Positions 41,438-53,758 of a DNA stretch of 64,000 nucleotides are shown one piece after another (positions within the stretch are counted from its first letter, which is position 1; each line of letters opens with the position of its first letter). Below the pieces are notes generated by a model. It had not been told where the DNA came from and ran no database searches. It saw only the letters and a list, made by a program, of their open reading frames with translations. Source of the DNA: Prostheceraeus crozeri (taxonomy: Eukaryota > Platyhelminthes > Polycladida > Euryleptidae); assembly GCA_907163375.1 (NCBI GenBank), contig CAJQUW010001981.1:1-64000 (forward strand), given 5' to 3'. The position numbers were made by a program, and so were the translations under genes.

Positions 41438-42057
41438 ATAAATAAAAAGCGCACAGAATGCTTTCGAAGTCATAATAAAGTTTATTGAAATTAGGAAGAA
41501 AAATGTAAACCTGACATGTTTCGACTGGTCTTGTCAAAGGTAACCCAGCATGTGAAATTACATTGAAAGATAGACATTTTTTAAGAAGGAGAAAGTTGAG
41601 ATACAGGTCAACACGCGATAGCAGCGGCAGACTGTGAGTCACCCGATTACCATGGCAAGCGAAGATTAATCACATGGTTGCTCAGTTGCTGTAGTGTTCC
41701 GAATGACCCTATCAGCAAGTTTGAGATTGTATGCCACGCTTACAATGACCGCATTTTACGTATCCTCGAGGCATTGTTTATTAGAAGTGATAATCCCAAC
41801 CTGTGCAAGCAAAAGGACCATGTGATTAATCTTCGCTTGCCATGGTAATCGGGTGACTCACAGTCTGCCGCTGCTATCGCGTGTTGACCTGTATCTCAAC
41901 TTTCTCCTTCTTAAAAAATGTCTATCTTTCAATGTAATTTCACATGCTGGGTTACCTTTGACAAGACCAGTCGAAACATGTCAGGTTTACATTTTTCTTC
42001 CTAATTTCAATAAACTTTATTATGACTTCGAAAGCATTCTGTGCGCTTTTTATTTAT
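41438..42057. mobile_element. Penelope-like element end, two perfect 241-bp inverted arms
   Basis: 41438-41678 and 41817-42057 appear to be exact inverted copies (checked across the length by eye). The arms contain TTGACAAGACCAGTCGAAAC, a Penelope-type terminal sequence. The 138-base centre continues into the right arm as YNDRILRILEALFIRSDNPNLCKQ, the tail of a GIY-YIG endonuclease. Penelope-like elements are known for such inverted terminal (pLTR) arrangements. The identity of the arms points to recent formation. Confidence 0.85.
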
Positions 42058-42058
42058 T

Positions 42059-43504
42059 CTATTTTATTTTATTCGAAGATATTTCAGCTGGATCAATCAT
42101 CACACCTTGAAGTTTCTTTGTCATCATGTCGGATAATGCGAAAACTTTACGAAAAAAGAATAAGAGAAACACATTCTCACAATTTCCCAATTGATATCGC
42201 AATCCTTTCGCTTCAGCGCGGGTGTAGCAATCAATTGAGCAAGCAGAGGACTCCGAAGAAATATTTTCTAAAACATTGAAAATTTCACAATACTTAGAAG
42301 AAATAGCACAGACAGATTTTTCTCTCGTCAACCAACGCGTAGTTGACGCAAGAGGCAATGGACTGGATAACATAGAAGCACGTTTTGGTGAAGCGCGAAA
42401 AAATGTTGTCAAATTTTGCAATAATCCGAAAAATATTGATACCAACGGAATATTCTTACTGACACTTTGTGCTACTAATGCCCATTTGTGTGCATAACAA
42501 TGAACGAAGTTTGCTGAGGGCCAAATCTCCTTGATCTTAGTTTGCACTGAATTGTGCTTACCCATCATGTTACTTGCACCGTCGTATGACTGGCCGATCA
42601 CTGAAGTATTTTTGGTTACACCAACGGACTCAAGACTTTCACATATTACACAGGCAAGATTGTTAGCTGATCTGTCTGCTGACATATTGACAAGGTCAAT
42701 CAGATGTTCGAAGACCGATCCATTGTGAACAAGTCGGACACTGACAGCCATTTGACTTGTATTTGAAATGTCCGTTGTATCGTCAGCAATTATAGATATA
42801 AAAGGAGCACCTTTGATTCGATTCTCGATTTCACCGCGAACCTGATCATACAAACACTTAATCAAGTCGTTTTGAATATCAGGTGATAATCCTGAAAATG
42901 GGAGACTGTGATCAGGAGAGACACAATTTTTAATCAGCGGATCAGAACTAAATTCACTGAGGAGCTTAATCAATTCAATGAAATTTCCACGATTTGGACT
43001 GTCAGTGCTCTCTGAATGACCTCTAAAAGAAAGGCCTTGGCAAACAAGGAAAAGAGCGGCTTTAATATGATGTCGCATCATTTCTCTGTTCTTCCTCACT
43101 TCCTCGTTGTGCATATTTCTCAAAGTTTTGAACTCCTCATTTAACATTTCATCGATCCTTACTTTGCCAATAAGTTTAAGAGAGGTGATCGCGGCCAGAT
43201 GCGTAGGAGATTTTATATGTCTCTTCACATGATTAGAGAAATTCGCCAAGTCGAGTAATCCTCTCGTCGATGAAAATACTGTCGTTTTTGGTTTAAAGAT
43301 AAGGCACGGAAAGCAGAAAAGTGTCTTTCTAATGGGGCAACCAGTCAGCCATTCGTATTTTTGATATTGCACACTAAGATTGCACTTTCTCCTTCCTTCA
43401 AAGGTGAAAATCGGCTTATCTCTTCCTTTAGTTTTTAGTTCTATTTTCTTTGCGTAGGATAAAGGAGAATTTTGTAAATTTATCAATTCCTCGACAGTTG
43501 CCAT
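42059..43504 (-). pseudogene. hAT transposase (ZMYM1/THAP12-like), C-terminally cut
   Basis: From the Met at 43504 about 480 residues are open. A TTF-type zinc finger comes first (GRRKCNLSVQYQKYEWLTGCP...LFCFPCLIF, about 38-75). Then follow ISIIADDTTDISNTSQMAV (first catalytic Asp), VIGQSYDGASNMMGKHNSVQTKI (second) and FVHCYAHKWALV. This is the DUF4371-containing hAT group related to ZMYM and THAP12 proteins. The C-terminal dimerisation region is absent; the frame runs into the Penelope-like insertion near 42060. The part between the insertion and the left end is too short to hold it, so the copy also lost sequence. Confidence 0.85.
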
Positions 43505-43926
43505 GAGTATTCTCCGTTATAAGTAGCGATGTAATTGAGTAATAGCGAAGACCGGAGAGGGTGGTTACACTCTGCTAGCAGATATTGATTCTAGAATATC
43601 AGACAGCAGACACATGGCAGGAGGGCGACGCAGAGAGGAGACGTATCATTACAATGTTTGCTGCATCCAGAGCAATCAGAGGCGCGCTATTGATAACTCT
43701 ACTGCTGTACAGGTGTGATTCTGTCGCGAGATAGAATACTCGTATCTCTCCGCCTGTGTTAAAGAAGTTTTGTGAATTGGAAAACGGAAACATCGAACAA
43801 GATTATATGACCTTCATGTTAATCAAAATCCTATCATCACATATTTGTAATTTCATTTTCGTTTGTAAATTCCGGTGTATTCTCAGATTATTAGAATACT
43901 ATAGGCGCTACGCCCCTGATGCTAAT

Positions 43927-46214
43927 GAATCCCAGCTATGGTTTATGTTTCAATCAATGAGTCAGGATTAAATCGGTTATCAATTATATAGGCTACTCAA
44001 AAAATCCAGTAATGTTGAGATGTTCGAATTATGATTCGAATCGAGATAAAATCAGCCAAAAAAGTCCATCAACTTGTAAAGCCGGCCTTGGTCATTAGGC
44101 CGGGCCGGGGCCGGCTTCCAGCTCTGACTGAGACTAAGATACATGCAGCAGGGCCGGTTGGAACCGGCCGCCGTCCCAGGCGCAAATATTGAAGACTGGT
44201 ACGTTAGTTAATTTAATTAGACCCAGATCGACTATTGACGACATTCAGTCGAGAATAAATCTGTTAGTCAATCATCAAAACTTTAAGAGCATGAAAATGT
44301 GACATATTTTATGAGTATCCACACGCATGTTTTGTAACATAAATATTGCCGACTGCTCTATATACTACAGTTCAAAATGATCACCGGCAGCTTTTACACA
44401 TTGGCGTAGCCAAGGGGGGACATACTCCCACCCGTATGAAATCTGAGTGGGGGACATATATATATACAGTTCAAAATGATAACCGACAGCAATGATAACA
44501 TGGGCGTATCCACGGGGGGACATGTCCCCCTCCGAAATGAAATCTGAACGGGGGAGAATCTTTGTGTTTTATACGGGGGATATTAACATCATTCTATGTC
44601 GAATTATTAATTTATTAATGTGAAAATCTGAAATCCTACATTAGCGCGCTTGGTTAATTATCGCATTTCCCCTGTTGCGCAACGATCGCGATAGATGTTC
44701 ATTTCTGTGAGTCAGGTAGTCGGTCAGGCGCCGATACTATAGTAGTTGTACTGTCACGGACGTCTCGATATAGCTTGTAGCCAGGACACGACACGATTTT
44801 GCGACACCCACAAGTAGAGACCATTCATGACTGGGTATATAAACGTCTATTCTATTTCGCTTTTGCTTCCAATTACACATGTATCGAATGATGAGCCACA
44901 TATTAAATCAATATTGTTAGAGCCTACACGAATATTACTATGAAATTTATCCTGCACTCCCAGAAGGACCAGATGAAAAATTTTGCCCTTCAACATTTTT
45001 CATGTCATGGTAATTTACCCTCACATATCTAGAGGATGAGGCTATGTAAAATGAATTTAAAACCTAGAATAAAGTTGTGATTTGAGCTAATAATATGGAA
45101 ATTTCAAGAACTTTAAACAAACTTGTATATCACAATAATGTCAAAATTGTTTGTCGCTCTCAGATTCTATTAACAAGATCAATTTTATACAGCTTACTGG
45201 AAATGTTCTTTTGTTGAGATTATAACTGAAGCTGTTCAGACATACACTATACCTCACTTTATCAAGATTGCTGATGAGATGTTATTTAATTATTATTTGT
45301 TCTTACAAATTATGATTTCCTGCTACAGACACAAGCATTAGTACATTTAGTATATTTCTAAAAAAAGTTGAAATGCATTCTAAGTGACTGTTGCACATTG
45401 CTTGATTTGGGAGGTGAGATTTTCCGGTGCAGAGACTTTTTGATAGAGTGCTTTCTCTGCGTTCATGAGACCTGGATTCGAATCTAGATCTGATGAAACC
45501 TAAGCTACTATTAAAATACACTCTACATTCTTGCTGAACATTCAACACAGAAAAATGACAGTGGGATTATTGAAGCTCGTCCACCTGAAGAAAGTGGTTT
45601 GCTTAATTTAGTTCTATGTATAAACCAGTTGTATTCATATATATTTTTTCATTTTTTCATTCGTTTGATGTTAATTCTGCGAGTATCTAACAACTTCTGT
45701 TACATGAACCAAAGAGCCAAAATGGTGCTGAAGTCTACGTCTGTTCTTAAATCACAAGAAAAAGGCAGAGCAATCGTAAAGAAAGACAACATCGATTGTC
45801 GTTCGTTATAAAAACATATCATGTGGTTCCATCACAGAATGAATGTCATGTTTTGGAAGATAAGAGTTGAAAACTGCAAACCCGCATGCACCGTAATACT
45901 TAAACCCCAACTTGCTGTCGATCATTTCGTGAAGAAATAGACTTATTTTTCGGAATTTTAGTTTTATCCGGTTTTTACCTGGGTTTTACCACAGTGGCAA
46001 AAACAAGTTTTAGCCGGCAAAAAGCCAAGCCTGACTATAATGGATAATATTGTTTGATTGGCTAACTGCACGCGATGAATTTTGATCGATGTTGTACAGC
46101 AGCACTCCCGCTTGGTCTTGGGACACTCATTGAAATGAGAAATCGATGACAAGTTTGGCGAGCTAATTGTTCCAGACTCTTATACGTCAGCTCGCGGTCA
46201 TCAATGCAAACTCA
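43927..46214. other. Gene-free stretch with hAT-end-like duplicated segment
   Basis: 44368-44465 and 44466-44560 are diverged direct copies (ACAGTTCAAAATGAT..., GGCGTAGCC/GGCGTATCC, GGGGGGACAT, GAAATCTGA); the GGCGTAGCCAAGGGGGG part resembles hAT ends. 44080-44165 has GC-rich GGCCGG palindromes. About 45464-45480 carries a GGATTCGAATCT B-box-like word without a matching A box. No gene is supported. Confidence 0.5.
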
Positions 46215-46837
46215 AATGATCTGCGTGAGGAATGCGGCGCAAATAATAAAAATCAGCATTCTGTTGATTCTTATACTGCCACGAGGCCTTTCGTCGACTC
46301 TCTACGGGTGGCTACAGTCGATACATTAGAAACAAATGAAAATGAGACAATGATATATATACAAGAAAGAATGAATAGCAATGAGTGATAGTTCGCTAGC
46401 GCCAAGGGAGAGACAAAGTCACTGTTGTGTCTTCCTGAACGCACAATGGAGGTCGCAGTGACGTAATGTGCGTTGCCTCGAGATCAAGTCGAAGAACTTG
46501 ATTCTTTGGCTTGCATTATCGAACAAGCGGCACTCACTCGCGTGTCTCGTCACCGCGCTAGCAGGTTCGGCGCTGCTTCTTGGTCGTCGGTTGTGTCCGT
46601 CCATTAACCAGGCCGGCAGGTGCTCCTTCATTCTTTGTCTCTCCCTTGGCGCTAGCGAACTATCACTCATTGCTATTCATTCTTTCTTGTATATATATCA
46701 TTGTCTCATTTTCATTTGTTTCTAATGTATCGACTGTAGCCACCCGTAGAGAGTCGACGAAAGGCCACGTGGCAATATAAGAATCAACAGAATGCTGATT
46801 TTTATTATTTGCGCCGCATTCCTCACGCGAATCATAC
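46215..46837. repeat. Foldback with ~200-bp inverted arms
   Basis: 46215-46415 (GCGTGAGGAATGCGGCGC to GGGAGAGACAAAG) recurs inverted at about 46631-46832 with few differences. A 215-bp centre is GC-richer than its surroundings. The short matching open frames on the two arms (EECGANNKNQHSVDSY...) are the same repeat read twice. I find no coding domain, so family is open: MITE, foldback or solo terminal repeats. Confidence 0.75.
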
Positions 46838-46880
46838 CTGAGAGCCGTTGTTTCAACCATGTCAAATGATCTGAATTTAA

Positions 46881-47776
46881 CCCTCAGAGACCTGAGGGGG
46901 GTCCAGTAGACCCCGGAGCCACATTTTTCTATTTCATTTTTTACGCTGACGATATATCAACCACTCAAGCCCATACAAAATCATCATTTCTGACAGTGAG
47001 TCTGCATGTGTTATTTCATTTCAATTGAATCAGTAGAAGCATGCCAGATAGGTCAAGGGGGTCCAGTGGACCCCCTCAGGTCTCAGAGGGTGTAGAAATT
47101 CCATCACAAAATTTTTGTAATTAGATGAAAAATGATTTCGAATATGTCCACGATAGTGTATAAAGAGTGAAAGTCATTTATTCATTGTTTGCATCATACT
47201 CGTAGATGTGCAATGTGTTGGAAGATCGCAAAATGTGAATATTTTGCTTTCGCACATGATCTCGCGTGACTGGTTGGCCTATATGAACAACTCGACATGA
47301 GCACCAAAAACTGATTGATGACAAACTTTTCACAACAGTAATGATAAGTTTGAGATCTCCACAGCTGTTTTTGGTTCTAGAAGTACTGCAATTTTGACTC
47401 ATTTTAGGTCTATTTCTGATAGCTTTGGATAAATTTGAAGGAATGTACAAATGGAAAGGACTAGCTGCATGAATTAAATCAATTTCATCAAAGTCAACTA
47501 TCTGAGGCTTTATGGTGACACAAAATATCGTAAAGCCGCCTCCTAGTACAAATGATGCTGTACTAAATGTGGTTGACTTACAAAAACACCATATTTTCGC
47601 ACGTGCTTACTGAGAAGTCTGAAAGTCACTCAAGGGATTCGTTATACCGACCTGCTACACGCAAACATCATTGTTTTACTTAAAATCAACTTTCCTAATG
47701 TTTTGATATCGATTTAAGCAGGTAAACTAAGAATATGTTTAAGGGGTCCACTGGACCCCCCTCAGGTCTCAGAGGG
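46881..47776. mobile_element. piggyBac-type MITE
   Basis: TTAA precedes CCCTCAGAGACCTGAGGGGG at the left, and the inverse ...CAGGTCTCAGAGGG is followed by TTAA at 47777-47780. An extra right-end-like copy, GGTCCAGTGGACCCCC...CAGAGGG, sits inside at 47057-47091. There is no transposase. The ends differ from the piggyBac at 24172, so another autonomous source is needed. Confidence 0.85.
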
Positions 47777-49784
47777 TTAAACTGCAGTGGATAGTTCTCA
47801 AGAGACGGCGCAAATAACTAGAGTTCCCTGACAAGTGAAGAAGCAAATCTCTTTTCAGTGAATCACTTTAAATCCCGTTTGCACGTCACAGACAAAACAT
47901 TGAGTAAAGACAGCACTCAGCCAGTTATATCTGCATATCTCACATGTGGTACTGGGTCTCAATTTAAATTCATTTAATGAAATCGAAACTGTATACACAG
48001 TGGAGATTTAATAAATGCTGCGTTTCTACTCTTCCTGATGTAGCCTACCTACTCCATGAGAATGAGTCACGGAAATTATTATGACGATGCACTCTGATGA
48101 AATTTTACTCGGTCTGAAAATAAAACGGAGGGAAACTGCATTTCACATTCAGAACTTTGGGATTATTTTTCCTGCCGAAAAATCTCATCAAGATCGTCTT
48201 TTCCGATAGCAGAATGAAATAAAGGGAGAGTAAGAACTGCAACACCGATTCTAACTCTGCAATACACACTGTAAACCACTGATAATTGACAGACATTTAT
48301 CCTACAAAATCCATTTTGTCGGTCATTGTTAGTTCTTGTAGAATGACTGCCACTGACCACCTACAACATCTGACAAAAAGCAACAAAATGAATAGGAATG
48401 AATCATAGCTCAAATTTTATCAAAAATATAGGTAATTAATTAAATTATGTCAAAATAAATCATGGTTTTGCCACACAATAAAACAGATTGCCCAAAAGTC
48501 AAGCAATCATTAATCGAAAAAATCAATCAATATTCATCAGTTTTTGTTTTTGTAAATTTGCATACAAAGCTTCTGTTTCGATGTCGGTGGAGAAGCTACA
48601 AAATCGTCGAATATCGCAGGATATAGGAGGTGACAATCGTCGGTTGATTTGGTCTGTAATTTTGTAGGATAATTATCGGTCTACGGTTTAAGTGCAGCTG
48701 AAATTTGAAGCTAAATTCGATCTGAATTCATGACAAACCGCCGCTGGATTCAACTGTACGCAACAGTAACATACACTGTGTGTCTTTATTTTCTCCGCAA
48801 TGTTTTACGGGAGCATAACGCATTGATCGCATTGTTGGTTGTCAAGGCGCTATAATTACGCTCTTTATTTTAAAGCACTCAAATTTACTATGGTGAAGGA
48901 AATGAAATGCTTGTAGTGTAGAGTTTTATAATGAAGCACACTCTGTGCGTTGAGATGAAATAAACAGCTCCCATAAAGCAGAAATGACAGAACCAATATG
49001 GGAAGTGTCAAATATTAAGCCTTTCCTATAAAGTTCTGATCTGCACATTGATCGGTAGAAAAGTAATTTGACAGGGATTGTCCGTTATACCCTGTATCAA
49101 CCTCCCTCTGTACATGGATATCTGTCCTGTAAAATACTTACTTTTGTACCATTTTATATCGTAAATCACGGAAATTGACATAGCCTTTCGCGAACGAAGC
49201 TAAATTCACTACATTGCCGGAAGTCACCATTGCGCACAATTTAAAATTTGCTCCAATGGTGTCTTCCCAATCATGGTGGCTTCGAACAATGAATTCATGC
49301 ACCATGTGATGAAATTTTCAAATTCCTGAAAGTGAATTTTTAGAGTCAGCATTAAAATCACCATGACTAACCCTCAGATTGGTAGGCCTAAAATGTTTTT
49401 TGAGTACGTTTTGAGTAGACATTGGTGGCTAATCGGCAACCGATCTAGAGAAGCTGACATGTTGTCGACCTACCGATTTACCTAAGACTGACGGTCGACG
49501 GCCTCCGGACAGGACAGAACGGTGATGAAAATTTTGACTTGTCTCCATCTATCGTATGTTGTCTGGTAATACAATCATTTGCACATGAAGTGGAGATAAT
49601 TAAAGTTGCATGTAAAAATTGATAAATTGATGTTCTGTGAGATCTGCTGATGAAGATTTGGTTTATCCATGCAGAAACAATGCAAAGTGTACGTCTGAAA
49701 ATTCTTAAAAGTCTAATAACTTTTATAACCACGAGCGATGATTGCACGAGCGCGAGTATAATTGAGGGTAGTGTAACCGAATTG
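47777..49784. other. Gene-free spacer
   Basis: I see no gene or clear repeat between the MITE and dispersed repeat copy 2. Confidence 0.5.
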
Positions 49785-50110
49785 TTGCCATAGGTTTTGC
49801 CAAACTGATCAGAATGTATGAATGTATGAATCAGAGATATCAGATCGCGTGACCAATGATTTCTTAACTATCGACCGGCAGAATTTAATTTTCAAGTTAG
49901 TTTGTCGGTTTTTCATAGACTCTTAACTCTGAATTTCGACCCAAAGATTGCTGCATTTAGACAGAAATCCATGACTTAGGTAAGAAGCTAAGTCTTTTTT
50001 AAGCTTTCTTTGTCAACTTACCGAAATGTTCTCTCTCTCTCTCTGTTTTGCTTTCTTTTCTTTTATCAGCTATCTTCATGATTAACTTTCAATTGATATT
50101 GTTATGATAG
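49785..50110 (+). repeat. Dispersed repeat, copy 2
   Basis: Partner of 35085-35400. It also contains a (TC)n run (about 50030-50043) absent from the other copy. Confidence 0.65.
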
Positions 50111-50337
50111 AGAGAATGGACTTCTATGACATAAAATGATCAACTAGAGCACGCTTGTAAATGTTTTCTCTTTAGGCATCGCAATTCAAGAACTCCTCCG
50201 CTTAGACATCGGCAGTTCAGGCGGATCTTCTAATCTTTGAAATGTTCATCTTCGTGCTATGTATCAGGGAACAAAATGTGAGTTTCTGCAACAACATAGA
50301 AATCGGTTCAATGTGCTGCATCACACTTGCAAAGAAG

Positions 50338-51044
50338 TCGCACTGGTCACGCGCGTCAGATCTTCATCGATCACTTATTTTACTTAAATCGTCCATCGTT
50401 AAAAACGATATTGTTCAGCCCACAGAATTAGATTGTTTAAATGTATGCTAGAAGTGCAAACTGATTCAAACAGATGGCACATGCAGGAAATTAGTAAGTG
50501 GGCAAAAAGAAATTTATAATACCTTGCAGAGATCGGAAAAATAGTCGTGCATCGCTTGCGGATTGCTCTGAATTCCTTCAAAATGCTCCGATCGCCACGA
50601 TTCCTTCAGAGTCGAAGGATTCAGATCATTGCGTAAAATTCTTCTCGATAATGTTGAGCCCTCCGATCATTATTTAAAAAATTAGCAGGCGCACGAAAAA
50701 ACGCTCAAACACTTCTCGGTAGAACTTGATATCGACTGTGTCTCATTACTGTGTGATCCGGTTGATAACAGTCACTGAAACTTCACACGGTTTGTAGTGT
50801 TTAATGTTGAACTGGCTGTTCATTGCTCGATTGCTATGGTATTATGTCATCAGATTGTGCCATTTCATTAAGGTTACATGTTCCAATGTTTCCCTTCCAG
50901 TCAAACGGAAGAAGAGACGAACTGTCTAATTCTGCGCCCTGTTCCTGACACCACCATGAAATGATCTGGTCATGCGGGTCAGGTCTTCATTGATCACTTA
51001 TTTTACTTAAATCTTCTATCGTTAAAAACGATATTGTTCAGCCA
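50338..51044 (+). repeat. Direct-repeat pair 628 bp apart
   Basis: About 80 bp at 50338-50420 recurs at 50966-51044, sharing CTTATTTTACTTAAATC and CGTTAAAAACGATATTG. The CGTTAAAAACG core is a small palindrome. The stretch between has no gene. Confidence 0.7.
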
Positions 51045-52112
51045 TCTGTGGATTGCACTGACAAAGATGACCTTGGCAGTGATTGGTCGAATGTTCATAA
51101 AACGATGATGGAGTATGAAGCTCGACTATTCACAGATTCCCACGAACGATTAATAAGATATCTTCATTCATCACATGACTTCGTCAGCGTTCGGCTACTG
51201 TCCTATGGCGGCTGCCTGCTACTACAATAATAATAAATGACTTAGATATCGACACAAACCTTGAGATCTGCTCAAGTCATGAAGGGGTCACTTTTGAAGA
51301 ACCATTTCACGAGCATTCGATTTTCAAAAAATCTTTCCTCAAGAACACAGCGAAAGAAAATGCCCGTAGCAAAATTAAATGCAGTTGGATGTATCTGGAT
51401 ACATCCGGATGCATCTGACTGCGCTTAGATGCATACCTGGATGCATCTCGATGAATCCCAAAGCATTCCAATGCAGTCACCCTTCAAACATGAGCCTCAA
51501 CTGCAACTGCCCTGAGAGTCGTGGAAGCAATCGAATGCTTATGGAATGCATCCGAGTTTCTATAAATGCGGTTATGCATCCCCGCTCAGCATTGTTTAAT
51601 GTGACAGATCTTCAATCAATAGCGCAAGGCAACGACCAATGGCATACACTGCTGAATTTTGAAAACTAGAAGACATTTTGTTTCCTTCCGTCACTGTTCG
51701 TTAGACTACCTGCTGTACATGGAATCGTGGATATGTTTATTTGCTCAATCCACAGTGCTTTATTCCTTCAATTTATCCGCAAAAAAGTCTCAATACCTCT
51801 GGTTTTACAGTCATTAAATATCGTACAAGTATAAATTCGTGATACGTATGGTAGTTCATGCGGATCTGACAGTTCTTATCGATTCAGAAAAATGTCTGTG
51901 GGACACTTCGATTCATTTCCGAGAGTCGTGTGATTCCTGAATAATTCGAGTTTCAAAATGTCTATAACAGTGAAAGAATTTTTTTGAGACGAATCCATTT
52001 ATGTCTCGCAATTCATGCATTCATACCTCCTATATTCTTCAACCAAAAAGTGTATTTATAGATTTCCTTTTGCGATTGTGATTTTCTATATGCAGATGGT
52101 CTACTGAATCTA
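51045..52112. other. Gene-free spacer with GATGCATC cluster
   Basis: At 51383-51460 GATGCATC, GGATACATCC and variants recur about every 15 bp. Otherwise no supported feature. Confidence 0.5.
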
Positions 52113-53758
52113 CAGATTGTTTCATAAAAAATGGATCACCCTTAAACATCGCCTTAACTTCAACTTTGTCTAACTCCGCCAAACTTGAACGAATTTCTCT
52201 GAAATTTGGAAGATATGTCAGTTGTGCTTACTAATATCATTGTTGGAAATTTCAAGCATGAATATTGAGTTGCTTTCCTGTTATAGATAAAAAAGTAGTA
52301 GATAATTTGATCTTCATTTAGCAATGTTACACAAAATCATACCTCACTCTAATAAAATTACATTTGTTTCCTTTGTTATGTAATATGTTGTTCTACAAGC
52401 CAAAAGCTATCAAGCAAAACAAAAATAAAGAAAATCGGTCAATCAGAGCCAGTATAGCACCATTATTCATCAACAATAATGTAACTGCTACATGTGATTA
52501 ACTGGACTTCATGTTCCATAGCTTCCTGACTTCGTTGCGGTGATGTTGGCAGCACTCCTGATTGCTTTCAGCTAGAAATCTATCTCTTACCGGTTGAAAA
52601 CAATACAAAGCACAAATGAACAATAACGAGATCGCATTCACAAAAGGCAAAGTGTCAGCCTTGCTAGAACTAGGGTTTTCTTTGCGAGCTACAAGCAAGC
52701 GACTAAATGTCCCTTACACAAATGTGCATCGATGGCATAATGATAATTTTTGACTCTGTCGTAAAGAGGGATCTGGTCGTCCACGCAAAACATCCAAACG
52801 TAGTGACCGCCTAATTTTGAGATTTGTTAAAGTTGATCCAAGTCTCTCGTTAACTGAGATGGCTGCACTAGACTCGTCTATTTCTAAGTCCACTATTCGT
52901 AGAAGACTTATTGAGTCGAGTTTCAAGAGCTGTAAGAGGCCCTCTCAGATCGAATTATCAGATCAGCATACAAAAAGACGTCTCAGATGGGCAATGAGTC
53001 ATTGTCACTGGCGAAATCGATGGGATCGGGTTGTCTGGTCTGATGAGGCATCAGTCCGTCTGAAGGATAGTGATGGTTGATTGAGACTATGGATAAAATC
53101 TGATCAGGAAATTCCGAGACATTTACATCGTCCCCGGGTACAAAGTGGTGCGGCTCTACTGATTTGGGCTGTCATTTGGACCAATGGCCGCTCTGAACTT
53201 CACATACAGCAAGGAACCATGAATTCTGAACGCTATGTGAATGTTTTACGAATGAACATTGGCCAAATGACAGATCAACTTGGTGATCCATCGACTTGGT
53301 TATTTATGGATGAGAATGCTACGTGTCACAGGAGTAGTGGAGTCAACTTATGCAAGTCTCAATTAGGGCTTAGGACATTATCTTGGCCAGCTCGTTCTCC
53401 TGATCTGAATCCCATAGAAAATGTATGGAGTATTCTAAAACGTAACGTTCGTCGTTCACTGCTACCTACAGATGGCGTATCACAACTTACGTCACTGTTA
53501 AAAAGAGAGTGGAGAAAGTTAGATCAGTCAAAAATCAACGATATCATCGAATCAATGCCTAGACGAATTGGTAATGTCATTGACAATAAGGGTAGGGCCA
53601 CAAAATATTAGCTTCTTAAGAACCGTTAGCTTATCAGATTATATAAGGACATTTAAATATATTAGGGACATGAAATAACATGAAAAATGCTTTCTGCATC
53701 ATACTTATGTTTTATTTAGTCAAATTTTAGGATGATCCACTTTTTATGAAACGGACTG
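52113..53758 (+). mobile_element. Tc1-like element (DD35E)
   Basis: The left end CAGATTGTTTCATAAAAA and the right end TTTTTATGAAACGGACTG are inverted, with TA on both outer sides (52111-52112, 53759-53760). The next bases (TGGATCA/TGATCCA) also match. The interior carries one transposase frame with two stops. Confidence 0.9.
52616..53611 (+). pseudogene. Tc1-like transposase, two in-frame TGA stops
   Basis: One frame from the Met at 52616 reads IAFTKGKVSALLELGFSLRA (first helix-turn-helix), GSGRPRKTSKRSDR (the GRPR hinge), then VVWSDEASVRL (first Asp), WLFMDENATCHRSS (second Asp) and WPARSPDLNPIENVW (Glu), with 35 residues between second Asp and Glu. The TGA stops follow HNDNF (near 52753) and DSDG (53078-53080); both could be former CGA codons by CpG decay, and the frame never changes. 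Apart from these the protein is full length (about 330 residues). Confidence 0.9.

Larger units (their letters stand above)
41140..43918 (-). mobile_element. Second hAT element, split by a Penelope-like insertion
   Basis: The ends CAGTGGCGTAGC and GCTACGCCCCTG are inverted, and ATGCTAAT is duplicated at 41132-41139 and 43919-43926. The interior has a minus-strand transposase whose end meets the Penelope-like insertion 41438-42057. Confidence 0.9.

Noticed and set aside
41436-42110. Duplicated 68-residue protein
   Set aside because: It is the identical inverted arm of the Penelope-like insertion read twice.
44080-44165. CpG-island-like GGCCGG cluster as promoter
   Set aside because: Short palindromic GC patch without nearby gene start.
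45464-45480. tRNA or tRNA-derived SINE
   Set aside because: Only a B-box-like word; no A box or stem structure upstream.
46167-46860. Two similar small proteins on opposite strands
   Set aside because: The same inverted repeat read from each arm.
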